Shown here: one piece after another, positions 10,597 through 19,726 of the stretch
Layout of the letters: each line of letters starts with the position of its first letter
Position numbering within the stretch: the stretch's first letter is position 1
Source: Kumtagia ephedrae
GTDB taxonomy: Bacteria > Pseudomonadota > Alphaproteobacteria > Rhizobiales > Rhizobiaceae
Direction of reading: 5' to 3'
NCBI RefSeq assembly: GCF_003012745.1
Contig: NZ_PXYK01000022.1
Coordinates: forward strand, 1-64,000
Length of the DNA stretch: 64,000 nucleotides
Notes under the pieces: model-generated
Seen by the model: the letters and a program-made list of their open reading frames with translations, nothing else
What the model was told of the DNA's origin: nothing
Database searches by the model: none
Made by a program: the position numbers and the translations under genes

Positions 10597-10641
10597 CCAG
10601 ATATCCTCCCAAATATCAAGGGTGAGCATTTGCCTTGATCT

Positions 10642-10675
10642 TGGGCAATTATTCACTCTCCATGATTTATGTCAA
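10642..10675 (-). promoter_or_regulatory. smoE promoter with operator over the -10 box
   Basis: On the minus strand TTGACA (10675-10670) is followed after exactly 17 bases by ATAATT (10652-10647), a near-consensus sigma70 promoter. The -10 box is overlapped by TAATTGCCCA (10651-10642), whose complement TGGGCAATT recurs in the regulator/HAD intergenic region at 14677-14707. An operator overlapping -10 suggests repression by the SorC-type regulator, lifted by the polyol. This is a sequence inference. Confidence 0.65.
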
Positions 10676-11028
10676 GATGGATTCCGCGCTTGTCGGGCAA
10701 CTGGACAGAACGAGCATGAGCAATCGAGGGGAGGGGCGTTTTCGACTCGGAGAGGCGGCAGGCGGCAGGCGGACCGGCGTTTCTCGCCGGCGTTGCGACG
10801 CATGTGGACAAATTCCGGGCGATTCTGGCCTGCCGGATTTTCCGACCGCTTGATTTCGCGTCAGATTCCGCCGGTCACGATCGGTGCGCGGAAGAAATCT
10901 ATCCCCTTTCCCGTCCTTGCGGCTACGGAGCTTCGCACATCCGAAACCTGGCGTGCCGGCGTATGTTGAGCAACTTCGATTGTTGAGCACTTCGATCCGA
11001 TATCGTCTTGAGCGAATTTATTCTGCAC

Positions 11029-11280
11029 CGCCGGAGCATGTCGCCACCGGTACGGCATGGATCCTAGGGTCTCCGCCTCCGCTGCGCTCCGGCTCCGCCC
11101 TAGGACGACGAAGTCGTTGATATTGCTGGCCAGTCGCCAACGTTTGCGATCTGCCGATCACCGGCCTTGGAGGTTGGCGCAGCGTCTCTTCACTTCGTCA
11201 TCCTAGGGCGAAGCCGGAGCGCAGCGGAGGCGGAGACCCTAGGATCCATGCCGTACCGCCGGCGACATGCTCCGGCGTCG
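11029..11280. repeat. Palindromic repeat family C, copy 2
   Basis: Arms at about 11029-11110 and 11197-11280 contain GGCATGGATCCTAGGGTCTC and its complement, as in copy 1. It lies in the 10597-11436 spacer between smoE and the LysR gene, together with the smoE promoter. No gene is evident in the remaining spacer. Confidence 0.85.
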
Positions 11281-11436
11281 AAAACAGGCACGCAAGAAGC
11301 GCATACGAAGCGGGGAGCGCATCACTTGGCGGTCAACGGCGAAATATGCGAATCCGACAGCCGTTCTTCAGGGAGAGGTGCCTGCGGGACGGGGAAGGAG
11401 CGCGCCTCACAGCCGGCAGCGTACCACCCGTTGTCG

Positions 11437-12333
11437 TCACCCGCCCCCCGCCACCTTCAGCTCCCCCAGGATCCAGTCGCGGAACGCCTTGATCTTCGGC
11501 GCGTTGCGCCGCGCCTCCGCATAGGCGAGGTAGTAGGCCTGGCCGTCGTCGCCGATGAGGTCGAGAGGCTGGAGAAGTCGGCCGGCGGCAATCTCCTCGC
11601 GATAGAAGCCCGGGGTCAGCAGGGCGACGCCGCGGCCGGCCATCGCCGCCTGCGCCTCGAATATCTGCGAGCCGAGCTGGCTGCGCGGCCGATCCTTCAG
11701 CCAGTCGGTCGGCAGCCCGGCCATGCGCAGCCACAGCGGCCACCAGGGATCGCCGGGATCGACGATGGGCAGGCGCATCAGGTCGGCCGGCTCCTTGACC
11801 CCGCCGATGGTCTCGGCCAGAGCCGGGCTCAGCATCGGCGTGAACACGGTGGGCAGCAGGAAATGCGTGGTCAGGCCCGGCCATGTCCCGTTGCCGGCAC
11901 GAATGGCGACGTCGACGTCCTCGCGGTCGAAATCGACCAGCCGGCCGGTCGATTCGACCTTCACCGCAAGTGCCGGGTGGGCGAACTGGAAGGAGCCGAG
12001 CCGGCCGGCCAGCCATTGCCCGGCGAAGGTCGGCACGGTGCTCACCGTCAGCGTTCCCTGCGCCTCGCCGCGCGCCGACGCATAGGCGTCGCTGATCAGC
12101 GAAAACGCTTCCGACATGGCCGGCGCCAGCCGCTGTCCGACCTCGGTCAGCACGATCTGGCGCGGCTGGCGCAGGAACAGCGGCGCGCCGACCCGCTCCT
12201 CGAGCAGCTTGATCTGGTAGCTCACCGCCGCCTGGGTCATGCCGAGTTCGGCCGCGGCCTTGGTGAAACTGCCCAGCCTGGCCGTCGCCTCGAAGGCCCG
12301 GATGGCTGCGAGCGGAGGAAGCTGGAAACTCAC
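11437..12333 (-). CDS. LysR-family regulator, GcvA-like
   Basis: A 298-residue LysR-type transcription factor. The N-terminal winged helix-turn-helix is plain (AIRAFEATARLGSFTKAAAE, then MTQAAVSYQIKLLEERVG), followed by an effector-binding domain with the GcvA-subgroup pattern (VDVAIRAGNGTWPGL). A GTG at 12333 fits the homology start; the out-of-frame ATG just upstream does not. It is divergent from the DUF1127 gene, and the 112-bp gap probably holds a shared control region. LysR/DUF1127 pairs are common in Rhizobiales. The regulated target and ligand are unknown. Confidence 0.88.
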   Translation of the reverse strand: MSFQLPPLAAIRAFEATARLGSFTKAAAELGMTQAAVSYQIKLLEERVGAPLFLRQPRQIVLTEVGQRLAPAMSEAFSLISDAYASARGEAQGTLTVSTVPTFAGQWLAGRLGSFQFAHPALAVKVESTGRLVDFDREDVDVAIRAGNGTWPGLTTHFLLPTVFTPMLSPALAETIGGVKEPADLMRLPIVDPGDPWWPLWLRMAGLPTDWLKDRPRSQLGSQIFEAQAAMAGRGVALLTPGFYREEIAAGRLLQPLDLIGDDGQAYYLAYAEARRNAPKIKAFRDWILGELKVAGGG

Positions 12334-12445
12334 GACACATAAGCCCTGTTAATGGGTACCGATCGACGTTCGATTGGAAACTAGGCGCTTTCACGTACAA
12401 ATAACAGGGCAGCCCATAAGCCGGACCGAAGGGAAGGCGACAACC

Positions 12446-12631
12446 ATGACCACGCTGCAAGCACCCGCAACCACACTGCACCGCAGGCAAGGCTCCTGGA
12501 AATCCTGGCTGGCGCTGGCTTTCGGCAGAGCCAGGCCCCGGGCGGTGCTCGATCCCAGGACGCTGCCCGACCATCTGAAGCGCGACATCGGCTTTCTCGA
12601 CGGCAACGACCCGTCGGGCAAGCGGCGGTAG
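12446..12631 (+). CDS. Small DUF1127-like protein
   Basis: A 61-residue basic protein ending in LPDHLKRDIGFLDGND, the hallmark pattern of DUF1127 (YjiS-like) proteins: hydrophobic-Arg-Asp-Ile-Gly near the C-terminus. ATG at 12446 follows GGGAAGGCGAC. DUF1127 proteins in Agrobacterium and Brucella have been linked to RNA and metabolic regulation and are often controlled by LysR factors. Here a LysR gene is divergent, which fits that pattern. The specific role is unknown. Confidence 0.75.
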   Translation: MTTLQAPATTLHRRQGSWKSWLALAFGRARPRAVLDPRTLPDHLKRDIGFLDGNDPSGKRR

Positions 12632-12730
12632 GGCTCGACCGGCGCGGCATCAAGACACTGATGCGATGGCCGGCACATCTCGAAGCCGCGACTTTGCGAC
12701 GTAAAAAACCCTCGCGCCGTTGCCGGCAAG

Positions 12731-12891
12731 AACCCCCTCTCCGTCTCGCCCTTCGGGCTCGCCACCTCTCCCCCACTGCGTGGGGGCGAGGAACCGCTGC
12801 CGCGATGCCGGCGCTATCCAGCTTGGGTTCCTCGCCCCCGCACGGCAGGGGAGAGGTGGCGAGCCCGAAGGGCGAGACGGAGAGGGGGACC
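12731..12891. repeat. Palindromic repeat family D
   Basis: Left arm about 12734-12793 (CCCTCTCCGTCTCGCCCTTC onwards) and right arm about 12828-12891 are inverted copies around a short centre. It fills much of the 12632-13057 spacer. Its inner portion carries GGGTTCCTCGCCCCC-type sequence. No gene is seen in this spacer. Confidence 0.82.
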
Positions 12892-13057
12892 TCAGCGATC
12901 ATCGGCTTAGCCACGGCATCATGCCGTCGGCGCACGAAATGCCGGATCGCCAGCTCGGGACGCGAATGCCTGGTAGGCCCCATCATTGATCGCGCCCGGC
13001 AAATGCCACAATGACCGCTATGGAACTCCCGGCAGGACCATCTGCCGCGGAGTTTCC

Positions 13058-13549
13058 ATGCACCTCGGACCGAATGCCGACCGCCGCCGCTTCCTCGCAG
13101 GCGCTGCCGCCCTCGGCGCGGCGCTCTTCCTGGCCGCCTGCCAGACCGGCGGCGGCATAGGCGACGCCGGCGGCGCGTCGGACTCCGGCGCTGCCTATCT
13201 CCGCGAGATTCGGGAATCCAACGGATTGGTGCCGCTTTCGCCGGATTCGCGGCTGGAGAAGGCGGCGCTGCAGCAGGCCGGCTACATGGCGCGTTCCGGC
13301 CGCATGGCGCACACCACCGGCTGGGGCAAAACCTTCGCCGCGCGCATGAACGGCAACGGCGTCGAGGGCGCGGCGGCCGAGAACATCGCCTTCGGCCGCA
13401 TGGACCTCGACCGGCTGTTCTCGATGTGGATGAACTCGCAGGGCCACCGCCGCAACATGCTCGACCCGCGCTTCAGCCGTTTCGGCCTCGCCTATGCCGG
13501 CACCGGCCAGGACGGCCAGCGCTATTGGGCGCTGGTGCTGGGAAGGTAG
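13058..13549 (+). CDS. CAP/SCP-domain lipoprotein
   Basis: A 163-residue exported protein with a cysteine-rich secretory/PR-1 (CAP) domain. The N-terminus has DRRRFLAGAAALGAALFLAA followed by Cys, i.e. a twin-arginine-like, lipobox (LAAC) signal, so it is probably a lipid-anchored periplasmic protein. CAP features include MAHTTGWGKTF and ENIAFG, then W-x2-SxGHRRNML (MWMNSQGHRRNML). ATG at 13058 has GGAG upstream. Bacterial CAP proteins are of mostly unknown function; some bind lipids or sterols. Confidence 0.8.
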   Translation: MHLGPNADRRRFLAGAAALGAALFLAACQTGGGIGDAGGASDSGAAYLREIRESNGLVPLSPDSRLEKAALQQAGYMARSGRMAHTTGWGKTFAARMNGNGVEGAAAENIAFGRMDLDRLFSMWMNSQGHRRNMLDPRFSRFGLAYAGTGQDGQRYWALVLGR

Positions 13550-13654
13550 GGTGCCAGCGGAGCGGCCTGCGCTCTTCCCCCTCCTGAGTTTGTCAAAGGA
13601 TCACGCGGAGAAGAGCCGGCAGGCGGATGAGGGACGGCACGGCGGTCGCCGGCA

Positions 13655-14611
13655 TCACGCCGCAAGCAGCCCCTCGGCGGTGCGCTCGTCGGTGATCAGC
13701 CCGTTGACCAGGCGGCGCGTCACCGCCGCGAGCAGGCCCGGCAGCTTCTTCTCGCCCATGGCGATCGCCACCACCAACGAGCGTTCGCGCGACGGCAACG
13801 GCGCCGAGGCGACGCGGTCGTTGATGGTGCCCTCGATCAGCCGGCCGTCGCGGTCGAAAGCCCAGCCGACGATCTCGCCGACCGCGCCGGCCTTCTGCAG
13901 CGCCTTCAGCTCCGCCTCGCTGATGAAGCCGTCGACGAACAGCGGCGCCCGCGGCCCGAGGTCGCCGACGCCGACGAAGGTGACGGCGGCCTCGGCGGCC
14001 AGCGCCAGGGTCGGCTGGATCATCGGCTGCCCCAGCAGCATCTCGCGCTCCTCCGGCGAGGAGGCGATGACCGGCAGAGGCATCGGGAAGGCGCGCGCCT
14101 TGATGCGGTCGGCCATGGTGAAGACGACGTTGTAGAAGGCGGCCGAGCCGTCCGGCGCGATGTTGCCGGTGAGCGACACGATCTTGTGCTGCGGGCAGTC
14201 CATGGCCGGAAGCTGCTCGATCGCCGCCTTCAGCGTGCGGCCGGTGCCGAGCGCCATGACGATCGGCTCGGTCGAGGAGAGGCGCCGCTCGATCTCGGCG
14301 GCGGCTGCCTGGGCTATGCCGATCGTCGTCGAGGAGGAGGCTGGATCGCTCGGCACCACCTCGACCAGGTCCAGCGCGAAGCGGCTGCGCAGCCGCTCGG
14401 CGAGATCGAGGCAGGCGGCGATCGGATGATCGACCCGGACCTTGACCAGCCCCTCCGCCATGGCGAGCGACACCAGCCGCTGCGCCGACTGCCTGGACAC
14501 CCCGAGCTTCGCCGCGATCTGGTCCTGCGTATTGCCGGCGACATAGTAGAGCCACCCGGCCCGCGCCGCATCGTCGAGCCGTGCGCTGCCTGCGTCCTGG
14601 CGGGCGGCCAT
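13655..14611 (-). CDS. smoC: SorC/DeoR-type sugar-sensing regulator (SmoC-like)
   Basis: A 318-residue SorC-family regulator: an N-terminal helix-turn-helix (NTQDQIAAKLGVSRQSAQRL) followed by a phosphosugar/polyol-binding domain of about 250 residues (IVMALGTGRTLKAAI). ATG at 14611 has GGAGG nine bases upstream. It is divergent from a HAD phosphatase gene, and both the intergenic region and the smoE promoter carry TGGGCAATT-type sites. It is the natural candidate to control the smo operon, although three unrelated genes lie between. Confidence in the family is high; the assignment as SmoC is from context. Confidence 0.8.
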   Translation of the reverse strand: MAARQDAGSARLDDAARAGWLYYVAGNTQDQIAAKLGVSRQSAQRLVSLAMAEGLVKVRVDHPIAACLDLAERLRSRFALDLVEVVPSDPASSSTTIGIAQAAAAEIERRLSSTEPIVMALGTGRTLKAAIEQLPAMDCPQHKIVSLTGNIAPDGSAAFYNVVFTMADRIKARAFPMPLPVIASSPEEREMLLGQPMIQPTLALAAEAAVTFVGVGDLGPRAPLFVDGFISEAELKALQKAGAVGEIVGWAFDRDGRLIEGTINDRVASAPLPSRERSLVVAIAMGEKKLPGLLAAVTRRLVNGLITDERTAEGLLAA

Positions 14612-14653
14612 GATCCAGTTCCTCCCTGTCCGGGCAGTTGCCGGGCAGCCGGA

Positions 14654-14707
14654 GTGTGACAATTATCCGGTCTGAAGGCAATTGCCCGTTCCCTTTACAA
14701 TTGCCCA
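14654..14707. promoter_or_regulatory. Clustered CAATT operator-like sites
   Basis: The smoC/HAD intergenic region holds GGCAATTGCCC (14677-14687, palindromic) and CAATTGCCCA (14698-14707) with centres roughly two helical turns apart, plus a weaker ACAATTATCC (about 14659). The same TGGGCAATT core overlaps the smoE -10 box. Repeated in-phase sites suit a tetrameric SorC-family regulator controlling itself and the HAD gene. Confidence 0.55.
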
Positions 14708-14793
14708 TCGGCCGAGGAAAGCCGGATTGGATGACCGCGGGTTTATCTCCGGCCGCAAACGTCCTATTACGGACGGGAACGAGGATCGAGCTT

Positions 14794-15432
14794 ATGACCC
14801 CGAAGGCCGTGTTCTGGGACATGGACGGAACGCTGATCGACAGCGAGCCGCTGCATGAGGAGGCGTTGGTGGTGGCGCTGAAGGCCCTCGGCATCACGCC
14901 GCCGGCCGACCTGCACGAACGCGTGCTCGGCGTCGCCGCCTACCCGGTCTACGAGATGCTGCGCGACGAGTTCGGGCTCGATCTGCCGTTCGACCAATGG
15001 ATCGTGCGCAAATACGCACATTACCTGGACAATGCACCCAGGCTGCAGCCGCGGCCGGGTGCCCTCGAGATCTTTCGCGAACTCAAGGCGCGCGGGGTGG
15101 TCCAGGGCGTCGTCTCCAATTCCGACCGCCTCATCGTCGACGCCAATCTGCGGGCGCTCGGCATCCACGAGGCCGGCATGCGCACGGTCTCGCGCAACGA
15201 CGTGCGCAGCGGCAAGCCCGATCCCGAACCCTACCTGCGCGCCGCCTGGCTTGCCGGCCTGGACGCCGCCGACTGCGCGGTGATGGAGGACAGCTGGCCG
15301 GGCAGCGAGGCAGGCCTGGCCGCCGGCATGCGGACGATCTTCTGGCCGGAATTCCCGGCGCAGCCGGGGCCGCCCGGCGCGCTCAACGCCGACAGCCCGC
15401 AGGCCGTGCGCGCCTATCTCGGCATCGGCTAG
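14794..15432 (+). CDS. HAD-superfamily sugar phosphatase-like hydrolase
   Basis: A 212-residue haloacid dehalogenase-type phosphatase/phosphomutase. Motif I FWDMDGTLIDSEPLHEEA contains the nucleophile Asp and general acid, motif II is GVVSNSDR, motif III SGKPDPEPY, and motif IV AVMEDSWPGSEAG. This matches the PGMB/YcjU-like sugar-phosphate branch with a C1 cap. ATG at 14794 has GAGG about nine bases upstream. Being divergent from smoC and sharing CAATT sites, it probably removes or handles sugar phosphates produced during polyol catabolism. Substrate unknown. Confidence 0.85.
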   Translation: MTPKAVFWDMDGTLIDSEPLHEEALVVALKALGITPPADLHERVLGVAAYPVYEMLRDEFGLDLPFDQWIVRKYAHYLDNAPRLQPRPGALEIFRELKARGVVQGVVSNSDRLIVDANLRALGIHEAGMRTVSRNDVRSGKPDPEPYLRAAWLAGLDAADCAVMEDSWPGSEAGLAAGMRTIFWPEFPAQPGPPGALNADSPQAVRAYLGIG

Positions 15433-15483
15433 TCGGCTGCTCCTCGCTCTCCCCCATGAGGGCGGCATGCAGCCTGACGCGCC

Positions 15484-16251
15484 TCAGTTCCGATAGACCG
15501 GCTCCTGCTCGTCGAGGATCGCCTTGAGCTCGGCCAGATGCCGGTCGGCCTGGCCGGGATAGTCGTCCATCTCGTCGGCGACCTTTTCGGCGACCGCGTC
15601 GGACAAGGTGCGCAGGGGCCGGCCGGTCCACAGCGCCTTGATATAGGTTTCCGCCGCGCGCTCGAAATAGAACATGCGGTTGAACGCCTCGGCGACCGTG
15701 TTGCCGATGACGAGGATGCCGTGGTTGCCCATGATCATGATCTGGGTCTTGGGATTCGACAGGAGCTGCGAGCAGCGCTCGCCCTCCTCCTCGAAGGCCA
15801 GCCCGCCATAATGCTCGTCCACCACCTGCCGCTTGAAGAACATCGCCGAGTTCTGGTCGATCGGCGGCAGCAGCGAGTCGGCCAGCGAGGCCAGCACGGT
15901 GGCGTGGATCGAATGCACATGCATGACGCAGCGGGCATGCGGCACGTTGCGATGCACCGAGCCGTGTAGTCCCCAGGCGGTAGGGTCCGGCGCGTCCGGC
16001 CGGTTCATGGTCTCCGGATCGTTGGCGTCGATCAGCAGCAGGTCGCTCGCCTTGACCCGTGAAAAATGCACCTGGTTGGGATTCATCAGGAACTGCGTGC
16101 CGTCGTCGTTTACGGCAAGCGAAAAATGATTGGCCACCGCCTCATGCATGTTGAGCCGCGCCGTCCAGCGAAAGGCGGCGGCGAGATCGACCCGCTCCTC
16201 GTAGAAGGGGAGATTGGTGCGGTTTTCCCGATGCAGGTGGGCGATGCTCAT
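15484..16251 (-). CDS. Class II aldolase/adducin-family protein
   Basis: A 255-residue member of the class II aldolase/adducin N-terminal superfamily (FucA, RhaD and epimerases). Metal-ligand histidines are seen in CVMHVHSIHATV and a downstream MIMGNHGILVIG. ATG at 16251. It lies downstream of ureG in the same orientation with a 75-bp gap, so it could be read with the urease genes, but no functional link to urease is evident. It might be an aldolase of a sugar pathway. No substrate-defining residue is recognisable to me. Confidence 0.83.
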   Translation of the reverse strand: MSIAHLHRENRTNLPFYEERVDLAAAFRWTARLNMHEAVANHFSLAVNDDGTQFLMNPNQVHFSRVKASDLLLIDANDPETMNRPDAPDPTAWGLHGSVHRNVPHARCVMHVHSIHATVLASLADSLLPPIDQNSAMFFKRQVVDEHYGGLAFEEEGERCSQLLSNPKTQIMIMGNHGILVIGNTVAEAFNRMFYFERAAETYIKALWTGRPLRTLSDAVAEKVADEMDDYPGQADRHLAELKAILDEQEPVYRN

Positions 16252-16326
16252 GTGCAGCTCCTTCTCCGGCTTTTCGGCAGCATGGACCGACAGGGGCGCC
16301 CCCGCAACAGCCCGAGGTAGCGTGGG

Positions 16327-16956
<630 letters not shown>

Positions 16957-16993
16957 TTCATCAACTCCTTGTCGGTCTCGCCAGCATCCGTCC

Positions 16994-17662
16994 TCACGAG
17001 CGGAACAGCCGTGAATACTGTGTTTCGTGCCGCATCGCCGCCACGTCCGAGATCATGGCGCAGGCGCCGAGATCGCCCAGCGACGAGACGGCCGCGCGGG
17101 CGGCGGCCTCCGTAACCGTCGGTTCCAGGCCGGCGATGAGCGCCACCGCCCCCTGCTGCCCGGTAACGCCGAGGCGTATGCCGGCCTGTACGAGATTGGT
17201 GGCGAAGGCCTGCAGGAAGGCGCCGAGCGCGTCGGCAAGCGGCACGCCATGCGCGCCGGCGAGGGCTCCAACCGCGACGCAATAGGCGCAGTCCTCGGGC
17301 AGGGCCGACAGCCCCGCGACAGGCCATGCCTCGGCGGCCTTGAGGAAAGCGGCACCCTGCAGCGTCGACTCCATATGACGCTCGCGCGAGCCGGAAAGGG
17401 CTGCCGCGAGATCGGCGGCATCGCGAAGACCGCCGCCCTTGCGCGCGAGCCGCCAGGCCTCGGCGAACAGCACGGCGTCGTTCCAGCCCGAACCGCACTG
17501 AAGCAGTGTTTCCAGCCAATCGCGAAGGCTTTCGGCATCGGCGACGAGACCGTCGTGCACGGCGCGCTCCAGCCCGTGGCTGTAGCTGAACGAGCCGACC
17601 GGAAAGGCCGGCGACAGCCAAGCCATCAGGCGCAGCAGCGCGCCGGCAGGACGGTCAGTCAT
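16994..17662 (-). CDS. ureF: Urease accessory protein UreF
   Basis: A 222-residue urease maturation factor that binds UreD-urease and gates the GTPase cycle of UreG. Family hallmarks are [20 protein letters not shown] at the N-terminus and a helical C-terminal half. The ATG at 17662 (MTDRPAG) was chosen; upstream in-frame codons are merely another frame of the histidine-rich ureE tail. ureF overlaps the end of ureE by eight bases, implying translational coupling. Confidence 0.95.
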   Translation of the reverse strand: MTDRPAGALLRLMAWLSPAFPVGSFSYSHGLERAVHDGLVADAESLRDWLETLLQCGSGWNDAVLFAEAWRLARKGGGLRDAADLAAALSGSRERHMESTLQGAAFLKAAEAWPVAGLSALPEDCAYCVAVGALAGAHGVPLADALGAFLQAFATNLVQAGIRLGVTGQQGAVALIAGLEPTVTEAAARAAVSSLGDLGACAMISDVAAMRHETQYSRLFRS

Positions 17663-18254
17663 GGCGGTGACGGTGTCCATCGCCATGATGGTGGTCGTCC
17701 GAGCCGTGATCATGTCCGCGGGCATGATCGTCGCTGTGGTTGTGCGGTCCATGATGCCCGGGGTGATCCTGGGCGTCATGGTGTCCATGATCGTGGTGAT
17801 GGCCGTGGCCGCCCGAATAGGCGCCGCGCACCGGCTCGAACGGCTCGACGACGTCCGTCACCGTGGCGCCGAGCCCTTCCAGCATCGCTCTGATCACATG
17901 GTCGCGCTGGATGAGGATGCGCCCGCCCTCGACCGCGGCCGCGAGATGGCGGTTGCCAATGTGCCAGGCCAGCTCGGCAAGGTGGCGGGTGTCGTGCGCC
18001 CGCACGTCATACAGCTCCTCGTCGGCCGCGACGATGCCGACATGCCGGCCGTCGTCGAGAACGAGCCGGTCGCCGGCGCCGAGCGCCACGGGTTCCGGCA
18101 GATCGACCATGACCCGGCCACCCTGTCCCCCGAGCTCGATCAGCTTTCGACGAAGGTGGCGCTCGTCATGTGCGAGGATCGCCATGCCGATCGGCTTCCC
18201 CTGCGCCGATTCGCCGGCCGCTGCGGCCCGCAGGACGGACGTTGCCCGCATCAT
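17655..18254 (-). CDS. ureE: Urease nickel metallochaperone UreE
   Basis: A 199-residue nickel chaperone that delivers Ni2+ to urease. The N-terminal peptide-binding domain and the central metal-binding domain are recognisable ([30 protein letters not shown] contains the conserved metal-site His). The last 50 or so residues are extraordinarily rich in histidine (21 His, interleaved with Asp and Gly), a nickel-storage tail. Start is the first of two ATGs (18254), with GGAGG nine bases upstream. It overlaps the upstream GST gene's stop codon (ATGA), so the two are coupled. Confidence 0.95.
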   Translation of the reverse strand: MMRATSVLRAAAAGESAQGKPIGMAILAHDERHLRRKLIELGGQGGRVMVDLPEPVALGAGDRLVLDDGRHVGIVAADEELYDVRAHDTRHLAELAWHIGNRHLAAAVEGGRILIQRDHVIRAMLEGLGATVTDVVEPFEPVRGAYSGGHGHHHDHGHHDAQDHPGHHGPHNHSDDHARGHDHGSDDHHHGDGHRHRHD

Positions 18255-18913
18255 TTGAAAGCGCCTCCATTGGCCTGTGCCCGCGCCCGCGCCGGGCGCG
18301 ACAGCACCCGGTCGAGATAGGCGTTGACCCGGTCCGATTCGATCCTGAAGCGGGCGTTGCGCGCCCAGGCGCCGATCTCGCCAACCAGCACGTCGACGGC
18401 GCTGAAGCGGCCGCCCAGCGCGTATTCCCGGCCTTCGAGCCGGCGGTCGAGCGCCTTGACCTCGCTGGCGAAATCGTGGGCCGCCGCAGGCCCGACCTCG
18501 ACCCTCAGGTCCTCGGGCAGCAGGTAGTGGTGCCGGAGCTTGTTCCACAGCGGCGCCTCGAGTTCCGACTGCGCGAAATGCATCCAGGAATCCATCTGGG
18601 CGCGGCCGGCCGGCCCCGGCGCCGCGCCCATGTTCTTCTCCGCATGCTTGTCGGCCAGATAGATGCAGATGGCCGCGGAATCGGTGACGACGAGATCGCC
18701 GTCGATCAGCACCGGGCACTTGCCGGAGGGGTTGAGCGCGTAGAGCCGGTCGGAGCGCAGCTCCGTTTCGACGAACTCATAGGGCACTTGGAGCTCCTCC
18801 AGCATCCACAGCACGCGCGAAACCCGCGAGCCGCGAAAGCCGACGGCCTTGTAGGCGCCGTCCCGGCTACCGGAGGCCGTCAATGTATCGTGTCGAAGAG
18901 CCGCCATATCCAT
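18251..18913 (-). CDS. Glutathione S-transferase-like protein in urease operon
   Basis: About 220 residues with an N-terminal thioredoxin-like domain ([20 protein letters not shown], then [20 protein letters not shown]) and an all-helical C-terminal domain, i.e. a canonical GST fold. The stop codon overlaps the ureE start (ATGA), so ureE is translationally coupled to it. Its own start is uncertain: ATG at 18913 (used here) or 18907, both overlapping the end of the upstream membrane-protein gene. Its role next to nickel-handling genes is unknown; thiol chemistry of nickel delivery is only a guess. Confidence 0.8.
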   Translation of the reverse strand: MDMAALRHDTLTASGSRDGAYKAVGFRGSRVSRVLWMLEELQVPYEFVETELRSDRLYALNPSGKCPVLIDGDLVVTDSAAICIYLADKHAEKNMGAAPGPAGRAQMDSWMHFAQSELEAPLWNKLRHHYLLPEDLRVEVGPAAAHDFASEVKALDRRLEGREYALGGRFSAVDVLVGEIGAWARNARFRIESDRVNAYLDRVLSRPARARAQANGGAFK

Positions 18914-19476
18914 GAAACCTGATAGATCAGCGCGAAAGCCACGAAGGCTCGGTGAAAGGTCCGGTTGTCCGTCGCGATCGCCGCGATGCACAAGGCCACA
19001 AGCAACGGGGTGCGCACAAGATATTCGTTGCCGAACCGGGCGAAATGCGCCTCGCCCTTGAGCAGCGTGTCGATGACGTCGAGCAGGAAGGTGACGGCCA
19101 GCAGGCCGAAGAACCAGGCCCGCTTCGACAGGAAATAATCCTCGTAGCCGAGATAGTCGTGCATGCTGTCGGGGAAGAGGAACGCGCATAGCAGGAACAG
19201 GACGACGGCATAGCCGAGGATGAAGAGATAGACGCCGAAGGTCCAGGCCGGGATGGCGTAGAGGCCGAACTGCCACCACCAGAAATGCGCGAGCATGAGC
19301 AGCACAGAGGCCACCCAGGCGAGATGCACGGAATAGAGCGGATACTGCTTCGGATGCTGGACGATACGCGCCACGCCCGACAGCAGCCGCGTCACACCGA
19401 GACCGATCACCATGCCCATGACGATGCGGATGTGAGGGAAGACCTCCGCTGTGGTGGCGGTCTGTTCGGAAACCAT
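18880..19476 (-). CDS. Integral membrane protein of unknown function
   Basis: A 198-residue protein with about five or six hydrophobic helices, for example VASVLLMLAHFWWWQFGLYA and VVLFLLCAFLFPDSM. I do not recognise a characterised family. It starts at ATG 19476, which overlaps the stop of the upstream DUF29 remnant (TGATG), and its end overlaps the GST start by about 34 bp. That chain of overlaps suggests one transcript leading into ureEFG. A TTG one codon upstream is a weaker start. No nickel or urea transporter signature is seen. Confidence 0.65.
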   Translation of the reverse strand: MVSEQTATTAEVFPHIRIVMGMVIGLGVTRLLSGVARIVQHPKQYPLYSVHLAWVASVLLMLAHFWWWQFGLYAIPAWTFGVYLFILGYAVVLFLLCAFLFPDSMHDYLGYEDYFLSKRAWFFGLLAVTFLLDVIDTLLKGEAHFARFGNEYLVRTPLLVALCIAAIATDNRTFHRAFVAFALIYQVSWIWRLFDTIH

Positions 19477-19670
19477 CAATCGCCACGCAATTCATCGGGC
19501 GACCAGGGCCGCCCCGGCATGAAGCGGAAATTCAGCACTTCCGCCACGGAAAACGGGACTTTTTCCGGAAAGGCCGATGAAGGCAATCCTGTCTCCATCG
19601 CGACCCTCTCCCGAGCCCATTTATGCCGAGGACGCGAGCGCGAAGTTTCTCGCGCTGCTCCAGCGTCCAA
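19476..19670 (-). pseudogene. C-terminal remnant of a DUF29 gene
   Basis: The last 45 or so codons read RVAMETGLPSSAFPEKVPFS and then EVLNFRFMPGRPW. This parallels the C-terminus of the complete DUF29 protein just upstream (AAGETGLSEVIFPEGCPFTI, EEILDPAFFPEG). The N-terminal two thirds is missing and upstream frames are unrelated. It is a decayed or truncated paralogue, left beside an intact copy by duplication and deletion. Its stop overlaps the next ATG. Confidence 0.65.
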
Positions 19671-19726
19671 ATATAGAATCGCGCTCGTAGAGCGAGGTCT
19701 CTGGCTTCGGCTCAGACTTTGGCAAG

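Noticed and set aside
9184-10638. Plus-strand open frame of 484 codons opposite smoE
   Set aside because: Shadow of a well-supported binding-protein gene with no independent coding evidence.
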